This document shows, one piece after another, positions 60,945 to 61,991 of a DNA stretch of 61,991 nucleotides; the first letter of the stretch is position 1, and each line of letters starts with the position of its first letter. Position numbers and translations under genes: made by a program. Origin of the DNA: Sphingopyxis sp. HIX (GTDB lineage: Bacteria > Pseudomonadota > Alphaproteobacteria > Sphingomonadales > Sphingomonadaceae); assembly GCF_001468285.1 (NCBI RefSeq), contig NZ_LNSB01000033.1, positions 1 through 61,991 of the forward strand, given 5' to 3'. The notes below the pieces were generated by a model. It did not search any database. It saw nothing but the letters and a program-made list of their open reading frames with translations, and had not been told where the DNA came from.

Positions 60945-61790
60945 ATGACCCTGACCATCGCCCCCAGCGGCCAATCCTGCGGCGCCCGCGTCAACGGCGT
61001 CGACCTGACGCAGCCGCTCGACCCCGCCACCGTCGCCGACATCCGCGCCGCCTGGCTCGACCATCATGTCCTCGCCTTTCCGGGGCAGGAGATGAGCGAC
61101 GACGATCTCGAGCGCTTCACCGGCTATTTCGGCGGTTTCGGCGACGATCCCTTCATCAAGCCGATCCCGGGCCGCCAGCATGTCATCGCGGTGCGCCGCC
61201 GCCACGACGAGACCGCGCCGCTCTTCGCCGAAAACTGGCACAGCGACTGGAGCTTCCAGGCGAGACCGCCCGCGGGCACCTGCCTGCTCGGCATCACCAT
61301 CCCGCCCGTCGGCGGCGACACCGAATTTTCGAACCAGCACGCCGCGCTCGACGCGATGCCCGATGCCTTGCGCGCGAAGATCGAGGGCCGCCAGGCGATC
61401 CACAGCGCCCGCGCAGGCTACGCGCCCTCGGGCATGTACGGCGCGAACGACAAGGACCGCAGCATGGACATCGTCTCGGGCGACGAGGCGCTCGATACCC
61501 AGCTCCATCCGATCATCCGCAAGCATCCCGAGACCGGCCGCGAGGGGCTGTTCGGCTGCGCGGGCTATATCATCGGCATCGACGGCATGGACGATGCCGA
61601 GGCGATCCCGCTGATCGTCGAACTGCTCCACTGGCAGGGCCGCGAGGAATTTCGCTACACCCACAAATGGGAGCCCGACATGCTCATCCTGTGGGACAAT
61701 CGCTCGGTCCTCCACCGCGCGACGGGGGGCTACGACGGCTACGACCGGTTGCTCCACCGCACGACGATCGCGGCGTGGGAGGGGGCGTGA
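60945..61790 (+). CDS. TauD/TfdA-type Fe(II)/2-oxoglutarate dioxygenase
   Basis: Non-haem iron dioxygenase of 281 residues. The Fe-binding histidine and aspartate are in ENWHSDWSF (about residues 99-101), and the distal histidine is in LLHRTTIAAWEG with the 2-oxoglutarate-binding arginine nearby. The body has FPGQEMSDDDLERFTGYFG and GGDTEFSNQHAALDAMPDAL. Substrates in the family include taurine, chlorophenoxyacetates and alkyl sulfates; none can be chosen here. ATG 60945 is used; the longer ORF begins in the preceding gene's promoter region. Confidence 0.92.
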   Translation: MTLTIAPSGQSCGARVNGVDLTQPLDPATVADIRAAWLDHHVLAFPGQEMSDDDLERFTGYFGGFGDDPFIKPIPGRQHVIAVRRRHDETAPLFAENWHSDWSFQARPPAGTCLLGITIPPVGGDTEFSNQHAALDAMPDALRAKIEGRQAIHSARAGYAPSGMYGANDKDRSMDIVSGDEALDTQLHPIIRKHPETGREGLFGCAGYIIGIDGMDDAEAIPLIVELLHWQGREEFRYTHKWEPDMLILWDNRSVLHRATGGYDGYDRLLHRTTIAAWEGA

Positions 61791-61800
61791 GGGCGAACTG

Positions 61801-61936
61801 ATCCTCCCCATCGCGAAGCGTTGGGGAGGGGGACCGCCGCGAAGGGGTCCGGCCCTGCACCGACACCTGACGGCGTCGAACCCCTCCGTCACCCCTGCGG
61901 GCTGCCACCTCCCCATCGCTTCGCGTGGGGAGGATC
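61801..61936. repeat. composite REP/BIME-like palindrome, family B (second copy)
   Basis: The outer arms atcctccccatcgcgaagcg and tcgcttcgcgtggggaggat are inverted copies. The inner blocks ggggagggggaccg and cggaggggttcgacg are related to those at 7188-7337. It is the same element family after the dioxygenase gene, near the window end. Confidence 0.75.
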
Positions 61937-61991
61937 TTTGTGACTGCAACCGTCCGCTCCCGCCCCAACCCGACCAACCGCCCCCTTCCCC

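Overview
The window is dense, high-G+C chromosomal DNA of an alphaproteobacterium, most likely a member of the Sphingomonadales (Sphingopyxis/Sphingomonas type). The support is the protein sequences, the gene order (tpiA-secG-pyrG; ppiD-trpE; trpGDC-moaC-moeA-lexA-comEC-gltX-gltA), an alphaproteobacterial SOS box of the form GTTC-N7-GTTC in front of lexA, and intergenic palindromes of the REP type common in this group. I see no rRNA, tRNA, CRISPR array, insertion sequence, phage or integrase. Genus-level assignment is inference. Layout. (1) 1-7.1 kb: an MFS transporter, an exported three-repeat protein, a CaiB-type CoA-transferase, two tandem MAPEG membrane proteins, an Fe-S class RNA uridine methyltransferase and the NAD(P)HX repair enzyme. 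(2) 7.5-14.7 kb, all minus strand: ilvD with a coupled lipoprotein, then etf-qo, a TPR protein, ispE and N-formylglutamate amidohydrolase, the last three joined by ATGA overlaps. (3) 14.8-19.2 kb, plus strand: a degenerate uracil-DNA-glycosylase-like protein, a soluble lytic transglycosylase, moaB and a PA0069-type radical SAM protein. (4) 19.2-33.3 kb, mostly minus: an acyl-CoA synthetase, dnaE, a glutathione peroxidase, lolC-lolD, a tail-processing-like S41 peptidase homologue, a Crp/Fnr regulator, pyrG, secG and tpiA. A divergent YIP1-like membrane protein and a candidate structured RNA lie among them. (5) 33.4-50 kb: ppiD, the split tryptophan cluster (trpE, two exported hydrolases, trpGDC), moaC-moeA, lexA, comEC (minus), gltX and gltA, which ends at a strong terminator. 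(6) 50-53.7 kb, minus: a little-known group made of a histidine-kinase-like protein without its phospho-acceptor histidine, a coupled unknown protein, and a membrane protein that looks like a degraded nucleotidyltransferase/CDP-alcohol phosphotransferase fusion. (7) 53.9-62 kb: gyrA with a coupled DUF952 gene, a large exported amidohydrolase, a small orphan DUF2384 (Xre/ParS/MbcA-type antitoxin) protein flanked by repeats, a peroxiredoxin, a glycine-zipper surface protein and a TauD-type dioxygenase. Most of the window is housekeeping: branched-chain amino acid, tryptophan, isoprenoid, molybdopterin and CTP synthesis, replication and gyrase, outer-membrane lipoprotein sorting, periplasmic folding, and electron transfer. 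Tight packing and stop/start overlaps imply extensive translational coupling. The parts least explained by known biology are the 50-53.7 kb minus-strand group, the structured intergenic segment at about 27.85-28.02 kb, the UDG-like protein that lacks the family's catalytic and Fe-S residues, and two long inverted repeats that share a 12-nt loop. I did not find a clear, self-contained new defence or mobile system, and I do not claim one.
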